64,000 bases of DNA from Staphylococcus pseudoxylosus (GCF_003697915.1 NZ_RCVN01000003.1:62001-126000), one strand, 5' to 3'. Numbered from the stretch's first letter, positions 16,797-26,801 are shown. Numbers and translations: made by a program. The notes: generated by a model from the sequence alone, not told the origin.

Positions 16797-18167
16797 ATGC
16801 AACAAGAAAGTATTTGGTTAACAATTGTAGGCCTAGTGATTATTATTTCCATTGTAGGCTTATTAATTGCGCAACGTATTAGTCCTGTAGTTGGTATGAT
16901 TTTAATACCAAGTATTGGCGCATTACTTTTAGGATACAATGTTGGGGATTTAGTGAAATTTTTCAATAGTGGATTGGATCAAGTTATAAACGTTGTTATT
17001 ATGTTTATTTTCGCTATTATATTCTTTGGTATTATGAGTGACAGCGGTATGTTCAAGCCGCTTGTAAAAAGGTTGATATTACTCACTAGAGGTAATGTCA
17101 TAGTAGTCTGTATCGTTACTGCTTTAATAGGTATCTTCGCACAACTTGATGGTGCTGGAGCAACAACTTTTTTATTATCTATTCCTGCATTATTACCACT
17201 TTATAAAGCATTAAATATGAATCGCTATTTATTACTACTTTTATTAGCACTAAGTGCAGCTATAATGAATATGGTTCCTTGGGGAGGACCAATGGCTCGT
17301 ACAGCTTCAGTATTAAATGTCAAAAATGTTAACGAACTATGGTATGGCGTTATTCCTGTTCAGTTAATCGGATTTGCGCTTGTATTATTATTCTCAGTAT
17401 ATTTAGGCATTAAAGAAAAATCACGTATTAGTAAAAAGATTAATAACGGGGAAGTACCTGATACGCAACATCTAGATATTCATAAAATTGTAGATAATTA
17501 TGAAAAAGATCAAGCTGTAAAGTTCCCAGTACGTGGTACTGCAGTTGATAAACCTTGGATTATATGGGTAAATGGATTACTAACGATTATTGTAATCGTT
17601 ATGATGTTAGCTAATATCGCACCACCAGAGTTTGCTTTCTTGATTGGTGTTGCAATCGCATTGGTTATTAATTTCCCAAATGTAGATGAGCAAATGAGTC
17701 GCTTAAAAGCACATGCACCTAATGCATTAATGATGGCTGCCGTAATTATAGCAGCAGGTATGTTCTTAGGTGTTTTAAATGAGACAGGTATGTTAGAAGC
17801 TATTGCCGTCAACTTCATAACAATTATTCCAGACGCAGTCGGACCTTACTTACATATCATCGTGGGCATCTTTGGTGTGCCACTTGATTTACTTACGAGT
17901 ACGGATGCTTATTATTTTGCCGTGCTTCCAATCGTAGAACAAACTGCGAGTCAATTTGGTGTGCCTTCGATTTCTACAGCATATGCAATGCTAATAGGTA
18001 ATATTATTGGAACCTTTGTTAGTCCATTCTCGCCAGCCTTGTGGTTAGCAATTGGTCTTGCAGAGGCAAATATGGGGACATATATAAAATATGCCTTTTT
18101 CTGGATATGGGGATTTGCTATTATCATGTTGATTATCGCTGTATTAATCGGCGTAGTAGCAGTCTAA
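16797..18167 (+). CDS. CitMHS-family citrate-metal/H+ symporter
   Basis: Membrane carrier of the CitM/CitH family, 456 aa, about 11-12 hydrophobic segments. Family stretches include VIMFIFAIIFFGIMSDSGMFKPLVKRLI, AQLDGAGATTFLLSIPALLPLYKALNMNRYLL, MNMVPWGGPMARTASVLNV and PLDLLTSTDAYYFAVLPIVE. Members take up citrate complexed with divalent metals. A strong cre site in the leader implies carbon catabolite repression, consistent with a catabolic citrate uptake role. Monocistronic, with a very strong terminator downstream. Confidence 0.88.
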   Translation: MQQESIWLTIVGLVIIISIVGLLIAQRISPVVGMILIPSIGALLLGYNVGDLVKFFNSGLDQVINVVIMFIFAIIFFGIMSDSGMFKPLVKRLILLTRGNVIVVCIVTALIGIFAQLDGAGATTFLLSIPALLPLYKALNMNRYLLLLLLALSAAIMNMVPWGGPMARTASVLNVKNVNELWYGVIPVQLIGFALVLLFSVYLGIKEKSRISKKINNGEVPDTQHLDIHKIVDNYEKDQAVKFPVRGTAVDKPWIIWVNGLLTIIVIVMMLANIAPPEFAFLIGVAIALVINFPNVDEQMSRLKAHAPNALMMAAVIIAAGMFLGVLNETGMLEAIAVNFITIIPDAVGPYLHIIVGIFGVPLDLLTSTDAYYFAVLPIVEQTASQFGVPSISTAYAMLIGNIIGTFVSPFSPALWLAIGLAEANMGTYIKYAFFWIWGFAIIMLIIAVLIGVVAV

Positions 18168-18200
18168 ATTACTTATATCAATTTTAACTTTCAAACTTAA

Positions 18201-18262
18201 AATGGGGACCACTATCCGATACTAAATTTTACTTAGTAATTCGGATAGTGGTCCCCATTATT
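18201..18262. terminator. strong terminator between the citrate carrier and MFS genes
   Basis: Perfect 19-bp arms (18201-18219 and 18241-18259) around a smaller TACTAA/TTAGTA stem, with T/A-rich flanks on both sides. It can serve both convergent genes. Confidence 0.9.
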
Positions 18263-18346
18263 TATCTATAAACTATTTTATCGATTTTTATGATGACTCA
18301 TTAGCTATATGCGTAACTAATTTTCGCACATGATCATATATAAACT

Positions 18347-19525
18347 TTATGTCTGAGCTTTATTAAATTTTGCGATATTTTTCAAACTAATGATTAATAT
18401 AAAGGCTAATAAGGCAATCGCGGCACTAAAGTAAGTTGTTGCAAAAACATCTACTTTTGAAACAACTAAGCCACCTACTATACCACCGATACCAATGCCT
18501 GCGTTTAAACTAGACATGTTCCAACTCATAACTTGGCTCGTATCACCCTCTACATGTTCGATGATACCACTTTGTACAGCAGGATTCGTACTCCACTGCA
18601 TGATATTCCATATAAAGATAACCATCAATAATAGACCTGTGCCCGGTAAGAAGACATTTAAGATTAACATCATAATGATAAAAATAGTTGTCGCAATCGT
18701 TAACCAACGTTTACTTGTGAGTTTATCTGATAAGAACCCACCCATTGATGTACCTATTACACCTGCTACACCATTAATCAACAATGCGATAGACACAAAT
18801 GATAAATCATGGCCACTTTTCAGCATCAATGGATTAATATAAATAAATGTCACTGAATTGGCAACGAGTAGTAAAAACGTTATACTCAAATATTTTACAA
18901 TTTCTGCCGGTCTTAATATTTTAGAATAACTACTTGTACGTTGCGTTGTTTCTGTACCTGTTTTAGGCGTTTCAAATTGTGGTTGTGGTACATAAAAGTA
19001 CATTAGTATACCCACTAGCACGCTGACTGCGACGATAAATAAGAATGTATATCTCCACCCTACTAAGTCACCTATAATCGTCCCAATAGGTACACCAAAC
19101 ACATTTGCACCACTAAATCCTGAATATACAATACCAATCATTTTCCCACGGTGTTGTGGCGCTGTTAATAAGGCCGTTAACGCTAATATTTTAACCACGA
19201 TTAACGCTGCCGCAGCAGATGATAAAATACGTCCAAACACCAAGATTGAAAAATTAGGCGCCATAGCAATAATTACATTCCCTATAATAAAAGTCGCTAA
19301 CGCCCATAATAAGACTGGTCTCGGTGAAAAGCGATTAGTTAATTTTACTAATATTGGACCAGCTATAGCAAATGTGATTGCATATAAAGTCACTAACTGG
19401 CCCACTACCGCTTCTGAGACATGTAAATCATTACTCATTAAATTCATAATCCCAGCAACCATCATTTCAACCATACCTACTATAAATATACTTAAAATGA
19501 ATGTTGCAATTCTCATCACTGACAT
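18347..19525 (-). CDS. MFS transporter, DHA1/AraJ-like, Fur-box associated
   Basis: Major facilitator, 392 aa, 12 predicted segments, with MFS motif ITFAIAGPILVKLTNRFSPRPVLLW (about 50-74) and a second-half equivalent GFLSDKLTSKRWL. Family members are drug/metabolite:H+ antiporters. A near-perfect Fur box lies about 90 bp upstream, beside TTCAAA-N17-TATAAT promoter elements, so iron-regulated expression is likely. This makes export of an iron-linked compound such as a siderophore possible, though the sequence does not identify the substrate. RBS GGGAGGAG. Confidence 0.82.
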   Translation of the reverse strand: MSVMRIATFILSIFIVGMVEMMVAGIMNLMSNDLHVSEAVVGQLVTLYAITFAIAGPILVKLTNRFSPRPVLLWALATFIIGNVIIAMAPNFSILVFGRILSSAAAALIVVKILALTALLTAPQHRGKMIGIVYSGFSGANVFGVPIGTIIGDLVGWRYTFLFIVAVSVLVGILMYFYVPQPQFETPKTGTETTQRTSSYSKILRPAEIVKYLSITFLLLVANSVTFIYINPLMLKSGHDLSFVSIALLINGVAGVIGTSMGGFLSDKLTSKRWLTIATTIFIIMMLILNVFLPGTGLLLMVIFIWNIMQWSTNPAVQSGIIEHVEGDTSQVMSWNMSSLNAGIGIGGIVGGLVVSKVDVFATTYFSAAIALLAFILIISLKNIAKFNKAQT

Positions 19526-19612
19526 AGATTCACTCCTCCCTTTTATAAATTTTTATTTTTACATAACCATTATATTATAAACCATTCGTCAACACGTTTG
19601 AACATTTTAAAA

Positions 19613-19627
19613 TGATAATGATTATCC
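19613..19627. promoter_or_regulatory. Fur box upstream of the MFS exporter
   Basis: TGATAATGATTATCC matches the 7-1-7 Fur consensus TGATAATNATTATCA at all but the last base. It lies about ten bases upstream of the presumed -35 of the minus-strand MFS gene. Confidence 0.75.
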
Positions 19628-19699
19628 CTATGTAGTAAGCAGTTAAGATACCCATTCGTCTTTGGATTGTTAAATTTAAGTAACCTATAAAGAAGCGCT

Positions 19700-19735
19700 A
19701 AAAAATACCAACAAAACACTTAGCTTTGTTGGTAT
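19700..19735 (-). terminator. terminator of fetAB
   Basis: TACCAACAAA (19706-19715) pairs with TTTGTTGGTA (19725-19734); on the minus strand it is followed by TTTTTT. Confidence 0.75.
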
Positions 19736-19847
19736 ACCGTCTCAACTATAAATATGATAAACCCACCTTTAATTTGCGTACACCATTTTACTTTTGGAAA
19801 AGTAATTTTAGCAATAATCAAATAGACTATTTGAACACTGTTGTATA

Positions 19848-20621
19848 TTATCTTTCTTCCGTATGCATATGGCGTCCAATCAGTTGATCTCGATGATTAA
19901 AGAATTGTTTATAACTTAAGTAAGTCGCAATTAAAGCTGACATAATCGTCGCAGTTGTATGAATAAATACAACCATCAACTGAAACTTCACTGCTTCTAA
20001 AGGTGCAACACCACCTAGTATCAACCCCGTCATCATACCAGGTATAGAGACAATACCATATGTTTTGACAGAATCAATCGTAGGTACAATTGCTGTTTTA
20101 ATACTGTTTCTAATGGTTGCCTTAGATGATAACTTAGGATTTGCACCTAAAGCTAATTTAGCTTCTATTTGACTCATTTCTTTTACAAACTCTTTATCTA
20201 AATTTTGATAGGCTAAATTGATGGCTATCAGCCCATTACTTCCCAACATTCCTGCTATCGGTATAACTTCATTCGGTTTAAACTGTATCGCACCAGTTAA
20301 GATTACGCCTACTAATGGCAAGGCCACACCAACGAATATAGCTATAAATGAAATCCAAAACACATGATGCATGACTGGCGAAGCCCTACTTATTGTATTC
20401 CAAGAAGCATTTATAATAATGATTAATACAAACGTAAGCAGTAGCCATTTTTGGTTTACTCCAAAAATAAAATGTAAGAGATACCCCAATATCACAAGTT
20501 GGACCACTGCACGTAATGTAGCAATTAATAAATCTTTAATGATATGTAATTTTTCTTTATAAGAGACGATAATAGGAAATAACAATAGAAGGCCGGTTAA
20601 TGCTAACGCAGTTGTACTCAT
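19848..20621 (-). CDS. fetB: FetB-like ABC transporter permease (UPF0014)
   Basis: Membrane subunit of the FetAB system, in E. coli an iron exporter protecting against oxidative stress. 257 aa, about six or seven hydrophobic segments; family stretches are ATLRAVVQLVILGYLL, PIAGMLGSNGLIAINLAYQ, LALGANPKLSSKATIRNSIKTAIVPTIDSVKTYGIVSIPGMMTGLILGG. The start overlaps the fetA stop by 4 bp. The metal specificity in staphylococci is unproven. Confidence 0.87.
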   Translation of the reverse strand: MSTTALALTGLLLLFPIIVSYKEKLHIIKDLLIATLRAVVQLVILGYLLHFIFGVNQKWLLLTFVLIIIINASWNTISRASPVMHHVFWISFIAIFVGVALPLVGVILTGAIQFKPNEVIPIAGMLGSNGLIAINLAYQNLDKEFVKEMSQIEAKLALGANPKLSSKATIRNSIKTAIVPTIDSVKTYGIVSIPGMMTGLILGGVAPLEAVKFQLMVVFIHTTATIMSALIATYLSYKQFFNHRDQLIGRHMHTEER

Positions 20622-21268
20622 GATAAATCATCCTCCTGTGCAATTCGACCTTCAACGACTTTAATTCTTTTCTTAAAGTGCCTACTAATTTGTTCATTAC
20701 TATGAGTAATCCACAAAATAGAGACACCTTCTTGGGCTATATTAAAAATTAGTTTTTCAATTTTTTCACTATTTTGCTCGTCTAACGCACTAGTCGCTTC
20801 ATCTAATAAAAGCATCTGTGGTTTGTACATTAACTGTCTTGCTATGGTTATTCTCTGTCTTTCACCACCGGATAAATGGTCTATTCTTGTATTGAAATGG
20901 TAATGACCCAAACCAACGGACTTCAATAAATATTTGGCTCTTTTGCGGTCAAATTTATCATTACGCACTTCTGCTGGAAAAGCTAAATTCTCTCCTATAG
21001 TTCTATCAAACAAGTCACTCTCTTGTAATAGATAACTGATTTTCATGCGCAATGTTTCTGGATCAATCTGCTCGTAAGGCTTACCATTCAAATATATTTC
21101 ACCTTCCGTCGGACTAATTAAATTATTAATCAATCGCATTAATGTACTTTTTCCACTACCTGAAGGTCCTACAATCGCAATAGTATCCCCTTGCTCAATT
21201 TTCAAAGAAATATTGTTGATGATGTCACGGTTATCAACATGATATGAAACATTTTTCAGTTCTAACAT
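20618..21268 (-). CDS. fetA: FetA-like ABC transporter ATP-binding protein
   Basis: ATPase partner of FetB, 216 aa. Walker A GPSGSGKST (about 34-42), Q-loop YLLQESDLFD, signature LSGGERQRITIARQLM, Walker B MLLLDEATSALDEQ, H-loop WITHSNEQI. The short size and lack of extra domains match YbbL/FetA. Probable role is efflux of iron or another metal together with FetB. Confidence 0.87.
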   Translation of the reverse strand: MLELKNVSYHVDNRDIINNISLKIEQGDTIAIVGPSGSGKSTLMRLINNLISPTEGEIYLNGKPYEQIDPETLRMKISYLLQESDLFDRTIGENLAFPAEVRNDKFDRKRAKYLLKSVGLGHYHFNTRIDHLSGGERQRITIARQLMYKPQMLLLDEATSALDEQNSEKIEKLIFNIAQEGVSILWITHSNEQISRHFKKRIKVVEGRIAQEDDLS

Positions 21269-21371
21269 GCTTCGGCCTCCCTCATATTTGCTTTACTCAT
21301 CATTATTCCCTAACAAATGATGGAAATAACTAATTTCTAGAAAATATAACTTAACAACACGTTCTTAAAAG

Positions 21372-22148
21372 TTATTTTAAAATAACGATTGTTATAAATG
21401 ATATGAAATTATTTAAACTGTGCAATGTGATAGAAACAGCTAAATTCATACCACTTTTGAGATAAACAAAGGCTAGACTTGCACCAATGATAATATAACT
21501 TCCTATTTCAAAAGGCGACGTGGCACCCATAACATGTACACTTGCGAAAAGAATCACTGACAGAACTGTAGCAAAACCATAGGTGATTTTTTTACCTAAT
21601 TCATGAATAATTAAGTGTCTAAATATTAATTCTTCAATAAAAGAGGTTAAAATGACGATATCTATAAACAGCAATGGTAGCATCCAATTATTTTCAAATA
21701 ATTCTTCTAGTAACATTTGATTCTGAGTTTCCCCATATTGAAGAGATTTAGGCAAAAAATCTGTCATCCATTCATATCCAGTAATTAATACTAATGAAAC
21801 TATATAAGTTATCAAAATGACGAATAAATATTTTTGACCTGTCTTAAAACGCGCTATCGCAATCGGTAATAATCGATGGTTCTTATGTATTAAATAAAAA
21901 CTTAGCAAAATAATAATTTCAGAGATTATTGCACTTATAATCTTGTAATCATTACCTACTACTTCACTTTTAATATTAAATAAAAAGAAAACTCCAAATA
22001 TTACAGTCAAGACAATTAAAGGTACAACTTGATTGAAGAGTATATAAAAAGGAATAAGCCAGAAATCTCTTTTCACAATATGCTTACTCTGCCATTTGTT
22101 GTTTTCTTGAAATTGTTTCGTTCTTTTTAGCATTGATTCGTCATCCAT
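21372..22148 (-). CDS. CPBP-family intramembrane metalloprotease
   Basis: Membrane protein of the CAAX protease/bacteriocin-processing (CPBP, Abi) family. The in-frame start at 22238 is less likely than the ATG at 22148, which has RBS AAGGAAGG; the protein is then 258 aa. It has about eight hydrophobic segments. Motif 1 EELIFRHLIIHELGK is present, and motif 2 is represented by ASVHVMG, with a later NLAVSITLHSLNN (motif 3). Roles in the family range from bacteriocin immunity to protein processing; none can be chosen here. Confidence 0.82.
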   Translation of the reverse strand: MDDESMLKRTKQFQENNKWQSKHIVKRDFWLIPFYILFNQVVPLIVLTVIFGVFFLFNIKSEVVGNDYKIISAIISEIIILLSFYLIHKNHRLLPIAIARFKTGQKYLFVILITYIVSLVLITGYEWMTDFLPKSLQYGETQNQMLLEELFENNWMLPLLFIDIVILTSFIEELIFRHLIIHELGKKITYGFATVLSVILFASVHVMGATSPFEIGSYIIIGASLAFVYLKSGMNLAVSITLHSLNNFISFITIVILK

Positions 22149-22338
22149 AAGACACCTTCCTTTATATTTATGTATTGTAAATATATCATGATTCAAATTA
22201 CTTATATATGTTTTATAAAATTTTTCATAGCAATTCATTTTTTAGAACTTTAATATTAAGTAACTTTTTCTTTTTTAAGTCATTTTATTGTAAAATGATC
22301 ATTTTGTTGTAACATATAGTTAAATAGGGGGATGCTTT

Positions 22339-23921
22339 ATGACAATATTAACCGTACTACAGTTTATTGTTAATATAATCATTGTTTTATTTCTAATAAG
22401 TGGTCTGATTATAGGTGCACTATTACTATTTAAAGATAAGCGTCAAAAACAACATAGCGTATTACGCAATTATCCTTTATTAGCTAGAATACGGTATTTT
22501 GGTGAGAAAATAGGCCCGGAGTTACGTCAATATCTCTTTTTAGCAGATACTAAAGGTAAACCTTTTTCTAGAAATGATTTCACTCATATCGTTGTAGCAG
22601 GCAAATATAATTCCAGAATGACAAGTTTTGGTACTCAACGAGATTATGAAGATGGGTTTTATATTCAAAATACTATGTTTCCTTTACAATCATCAGAATT
22701 GCACATCGATCAATCACCTATGATATCTTCTTTTATTTATCAGATAGATAATGAGCGTCTATTTAATCGTGACGAGCATAGAATAAAAACAGAAATTGAC
22801 CCTTACTATTTATCAGACGACAATCAAATTATACTCGGACAAGAGCTTGAACACCCTTTCAAACTTAAACGTTTGGTTGGTCAATCTGGTATGAGTTACG
22901 GTGCATTAGGTAGTCATGCTATTACTGCCCTTTCTAAAGGTTTAGGACAAGCTGGTACATGGATGAATACAGGTGAAGGTGGACTATCAAAACACCATCT
23001 GTCTGGTGATGTAGATATTATTTTTCAAATCGGACCTGGTCTATTTGGAGTACGTGATAAACAAGGTGATTTTGATACAGACGCCTTTACACATTTATCA
23101 CAGCATCCTCGGATTAAAGCATTTGAAATCAAACTAGCTCAAGGCGCTAAAACAAGGGGCGGCCATATGCAAGGCAATAAAGTCACTGAAGAAATTGCAG
23201 AAATTCGTAAAGTTGAGCCATGGAAAACAATAAATTCACCTAATCGTTTTGAGCAAATCAATAATCCGCCTGCATTACTTTCTTGGGTACATCAATTACA
23301 GCAACTTGGTCAAAAACCTGTTGGCTTTAAAATAGTCATCAGTAAAGTCTCAGAGGTAGAAGATCTGGTGCGCACAATGGTTGATACACAACAATATCCA
23401 AACTTTATAACAATAGATGGAGGAGAAGGTGGAACTGGTGCAACTTTCCAAGAATTAGAAGATGGTGTAGGTTTACCTCTTTTTACAGCACTGCCTATAC
23501 TTACTTCTTTACTAGAAAAGTATGGCATTCGAGATCGTATTAAAATATTTGCTTCAGGCAAACTCATCACACCTGACAAGATTGCGATTGCACTTGGTTT
23601 AGGTGCAGATTTGATCAACATAGCTCGTGGCATGATGATTAGTGTAGGTTGTATTATGAGTCAACAATGTCATATGAACACTTGTCCAGTAGGTGTTGCC
23701 ACAACAGACCCCAAGAGAGAAAAGGACTAATTATTGATGAAAAAAAATACCGTGTCACTAATTTTGTAACAAGTTTGCATGAAGGTTTATTTAATATCGC
23801 AGCTGCAGTTGGCGTTGAATCACCTACACAAATTTCTAAAGAGCATATTATTATTAAAAATAAGGATGGTAGTATTCAATCAATCCAAGACTATAAATTA
23901 AAATTAATAGAACATGTATAG
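22339..23921 (+). pseudogene. FMN-binding glutamate-synthase-like protein, broken by a -1 frameshift near 23720
   Basis: Large-subunit GltB-like (Glu_synthase domain) protein with an N-terminal membrane segment (residues 5-30). Frame 1 encodes 463 residues through the FMN-binding barrel (SGMSYGALGSHAITALSKGLG, TIDGGEGGTGATFQELEDGVGLP, GADLINIARGMMISVGCIMSQQCHMNTCPVGVATT) and stops at 23728. The conserved C-terminus (KGLIIDEKKYRVTNFVTSLHEGLFNIAAAVGVESP... YKLKLIEHV) continues in another frame to 23921. One missing A in the AAAA run at 23720-23723 accounts for it; restored, the protein is about 527 aa, the family's usual size. Could be a real mutation or a sequencing error. The 3' part remains well conserved, so any break is recent. 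Confidence 0.8.
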
Positions 23922-23928
23922 AAAATCT

Positions 23929-23976
23929 AAAAACACTATGACAATCATTCAATATTGTTGTCATAGTGCTTTTTAT
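23929..23976. terminator. bidirectional terminator
   Basis: CACTATGACAA (23934-23944) pairs with TTGTCATAGTG (23958-23968), with A-tract upstream and T-tract downstream. It separates the glutamate-synthase-like gene from the convergent dsbA-like gene. Confidence 0.85.
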
Positions 23977-23977
23977 T

Positions 23978-24496
23978 TTATCTACTTAATTGGTTTATTT
24001 TGTCAGTAATCAATGCTTCTATTTCACTTTGTTTATCTTGTAATGGGTTGAACTCAAATTGAACTTCATTAAAAAATACTGTTGGAATGCCTTTAATACC
24101 ACGTTTAAATGTTTCTTCATTAATTGCTAATGAACGCTCATCCGCTTCTTTCTTAGGCGTTAAGTTAAATGTTTGTGTCATTTTTTCCTCAATTGCAGCA
24201 AAGCTCTTCTTCCATTCATCTTGCGTATCGTATAAGTCGCGTATAACTTCTATCGTTTCATTAACTTTTTGATAATCTAAATGTATATTTGCAACCGTTC
24301 CTTTTAATAAAGCTTGCTTAGTTTTATCAAAATGTTTGATTACATGTTGCACTTTACCTGCCTCAATAAATGGTTTTAGCGCCTTGTCTGCCGCTCTAAA
24401 ATAGTTCTTACAATATGGACATGCAAAATTAATAAAAGATTCGACTTGAATTGGCGCTTCATTTGAACCCAATGTAAGATAATTAACTTTTGTCAT
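23978..24496 (-). CDS. DsbA-family thioredoxin-like protein with CPYC motif
   Basis: Thioredoxin-fold protein of the DsbA/Thioredoxin_4 group, 172 aa. The redox motif FACPYCKNYF lies at about residues 25-34, and the cis-Pro region is KGIPTVFFNEVQF. No signal peptide or lipobox is present, so it is probably cytosolic and may act as a reductase or isomerase rather than a secreted oxidase. RBS lies upstream; monocistronic. Confidence 0.82.
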   Translation of the reverse strand: MTKVNYLTLGSNEAPIQVESFINFACPYCKNYFRAADKALKPFIEAGKVQHVIKHFDKTKQALLKGTVANIHLDYQKVNETIEVIRDLYDTQDEWKKSFAAIEEKMTQTFNLTPKKEADERSLAINEETFKRGIKGIPTVFFNEVQFEFNPLQDKQSEIEALITDKINQLSR

Positions 24497-24695
24497 TTTA
24501 ACCCCTCCATTTTATCTAATATATTTATTGAAACACGATTGTTTGGTTATTGCACACTTTTAGTCTTAGTGAATTACTAAGATTTGTTTTTAGATTTATA
24601 CAGTTCTTATCAATTTTTATTTAAATCAAATGACTATATGGTATTAATCTTAAAATGGTAAAATATATCTATAAATCAAAGTTGGGAGGGTTAAC

Positions 24696-25772
24696 ATGAA
24701 TCAATCAGTAGAACTATTAAAATCTTTAACTGATGTCGATGGCATCGCAGGTCATGAAATGAAAGTGAAAGCTTTAATGCATGATTATTTAAAACCTGTT
24801 AGTGATGAAATTGTAGAAGACAACCTTGGTGGTATTTTTGGTAAAAAATCCGCAACAAATGGTAACAAAACATTGATGGTTGCCGGGCATTTAGATGAGA
24901 TTGGTTTTATCGTTACTAAAATTGATAATGATGGATTTTTAAAATTCACTCCAATTGGAGGTTGGTGGAATCAAGTCATGTTGTCACAAAAAGTTACTGT
25001 CACAACAGACAAAGGTAAGAAAATAAGAGGCATTATCGGTTCTAAACCACCACATGTACTATCACCTGAAGAGCGTAAAAAAACGATTGATATGAAAGAA
25101 ATGTTTATAGATATTGGTGTTAAAAGTAAAAAAGAAGCCGAGCAATTCGGTATTGAAATCGGAAATATGATTACGCCATATAGTGAATTTGAAACATTAG
25201 CAAACAACAAATATCTAACTGCAAAAGCCTTTGATAATCGCTATGGATGCGCACTTGCCGTTGATGTATTACAACAATTAAAAAATGATACCATCGATGT
25301 CAATTTAGTCGCTGGTGCAAATGTTCAAGAAGAAGTTGGACTACGTGGTGCTAAAGTTGCTGCTAATAAAATCAAACCCGACTTAGCAATTGCTGTTGAC
25401 GTTGCAATTGCATATGATACACCAGGAATGTCTGGACAAGTTAGTGATACAGCTATTGGTAATGGACCTGTTGTCATTATTATGGATGCTTCTAATATCG
25501 GGCATGTCGGCTTTACTAAACATATTAAAGAGGTAGCTAAGAAACACAACATTTCTATCCAATTAGATACTACAGCTGGTGGCGGGACTGATGCTGGTAG
25601 CATACATGTTGCGAATGAAGGCATACCAACTGTTTCTATTGGTGTCGCATTACGTTATATGCATTCAAATGTATCGGTACTACACACAGATGATTACAAG
25701 AATTCAGTTGCACTGGTAGCTGAAATTGTTAAATCTTTAAATGATGACGTCGTAGAAGAAATAATTTGGTAA
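24696..25772 (+). CDS. M42-family metallo-aminopeptidase
   Basis: Cobalt/zinc aminopeptidase of family M42 (glutamyl aminopeptidase/YtoP-like), 358 aa, full length. Metal and catalytic motifs are VAGHLDEIGFIV (about 65-76), KAFDNRYGCAL (metal Asp, about 178-188), NVQEEVGLRGA (catalytic Glu plus metal Glu, about 210-220), AVDVAIAYDTPG and TTAGGGTDAGS (about 300-310). It acts in peptide turnover in the cytoplasm, probably as a large oligomer. RBS GGGAGGG lies 8 bp before the ATG. Confidence 0.9.
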   Translation: MNQSVELLKSLTDVDGIAGHEMKVKALMHDYLKPVSDEIVEDNLGGIFGKKSATNGNKTLMVAGHLDEIGFIVTKIDNDGFLKFTPIGGWWNQVMLSQKVTVTTDKGKKIRGIIGSKPPHVLSPEERKKTIDMKEMFIDIGVKSKKEAEQFGIEIGNMITPYSEFETLANNKYLTAKAFDNRYGCALAVDVLQQLKNDTIDVNLVAGANVQEEVGLRGAKVAANKIKPDLAIAVDVAIAYDTPGMSGQVSDTAIGNGPVVIIMDASNIGHVGFTKHIKEVAKKHNISIQLDTTAGGGTDAGSIHVANEGIPTVSIGVALRYMHSNVSVLHTDDYKNSVALVAEIVKSLNDDVVEEIIW

Positions 25773-25898
25773 TCTTTCTAACATAACTTGAGTAATTTTA
25801 TGAAACTCATTTTTATATGTTAATGATTACACACTATGGAAAAAGACATCATACACTTAGCATATCATCAGTACTTTAATCTATGACCAATATGTGCT

Positions 25899-25948
25899 TA
25901 AACAGCTAGGCTGAGACAATTACTTTGTCTCAGCCTAGCTGTTTTATA
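25899..25948. terminator. strong terminator of the GGCTGAGACA type
   Basis: Perfect 19-bp arms (25901-25919 and 25925-25943) with a 5-base loop, followed by TTTTAT. It lies between convergent genes; the GGCTGAGAC core is a common staphylococcal terminator repeat. Confidence 0.88.
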
Positions 25949-25982
25949 TAATTATTTTATTCATTATTATAGATTGCTTATT

Positions 25983-26801
25983 TTATTTAGTCGTATTTTT
26001 CCAGCTATCGTCACTTAACATTTCACCAGGCCATGTGTAAGCCATTACTCCACCATCAATAGTAATCGTCTCGCCAGTAATAAATGAACTGTCGTCTGAA
26101 GCTAGGAACGCAACAAGTTTCCCAATTTCTTCAGGTGTTCCTAATCTACCTAAAGGTGTAACCCATTTTTGATTTTCTCTAAATGCTTTACCAGACGCTT
26201 CATCAGCAGTCCCAGTCAATTTATCGACAAGTGGCGTTTCAATTGTACCTGGTGCAATCGCATTCGCTCTAATATTTTCTCGTCCATATTCTATTGCAGT
26301 GGAACGTGTGAAATTGATTACGCCACCTTTTGCAGCATTATAGCCTGAACGATTTAAATCTGCTGCTAAACCTGAGAATGACGCCGTGTTAATAATAGAA
26401 CCGCCTTCATCCATCATTAATGGTAAGAAAAACTTAGTCATTAAAAACGTCCCTCTAAGATCGACGCCCATGATCTTATCGAAGACTTCTACAGGATATT
26501 CATGTATCCTACCAGCAGCATGATCAACACCCGCGTTATTAAAAAGTACATCAATTGTTGAGCATTTTTCTTTAATAGCTTCTGCAAATCGTTCTACTGC
26601 ATGTTCATCTGAAATATCAACTGTATAACCTGAGGCTTTATACCCTGCATTATTAATTTCTTTAACCGTATCATGTACTCTTTCTGAGATATCTACCGCT
26701 ATAACATGAGCCCCCTCTTTAGCTAAAACATGTGCGGTAGCGGCACCAATACCTGTACTGACACCTGTTAATATAGCTACTTTTTCTTCTAATCTTCCCA
26801 T
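25983..26801 (-). CDS. SDR-family oxidoreductase
   Basis: Classical short-chain dehydrogenase, 272 aa. Cofactor motif GVSTGIGAA at residues 13-21 and an acidic residue after strand 2 (AVDIS) suggest NAD preference. NNAGVD (about 91-96), catalytic Ser in NTASFSG and YNAAK (about 158-162) are present, and the C-terminus is GGVMAYTWPGEMLSDDSW. Substrate unknown. Monocistronic; the upstream region shared with the AbgT gene contains a cre site. Confidence 0.83.
   Translation of the reverse strand: MGRLEEKVAILTGVSTGIGAATAHVLAKEGAHVIAVDISERVHDTVKEINNAGYKASGYTVDISDEHAVERFAEAIKEKCSTIDVLFNNAGVDHAAGRIHEYPVEVFDKIMGVDLRGTFLMTKFFLPLMMDEGGSIINTASFSGLAADLNRSGYNAAKGGVINFTRSTAIEYGRENIRANAIAPGTIETPLVDKLTGTADEASGKAFRENQKWVTPLGRLGTPEEIGKLVAFLASDDSSFITGETITIDGGVMAYTWPGEMLSDDSWKNTTK

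Larger units (their letters stand above)
19526..19847. other. intergenic region between the MFS gene and fetB
   Basis: Holds the MFS promoter with TATAAT elements near 19570, the Fur box at 19613 and the fetAB terminator at 19700-19735. No further gene or RNA signature was seen. Confidence 0.6.

Noticed and set aside
21370..21385. GTTATTTTAAAATAAC palindrome as a terminator of the CPBP gene
   Set aside because: All A/T, overlaps the coding end, and lacks a U-tract; too weak to call.
23715..23730. Programmed -1 frameshift in the glutamate-synthase-like gene
   Set aside because: No X XXY YYZ slippery heptamer in the correct phase and no obvious downstream pseudoknot; a base loss is simpler.
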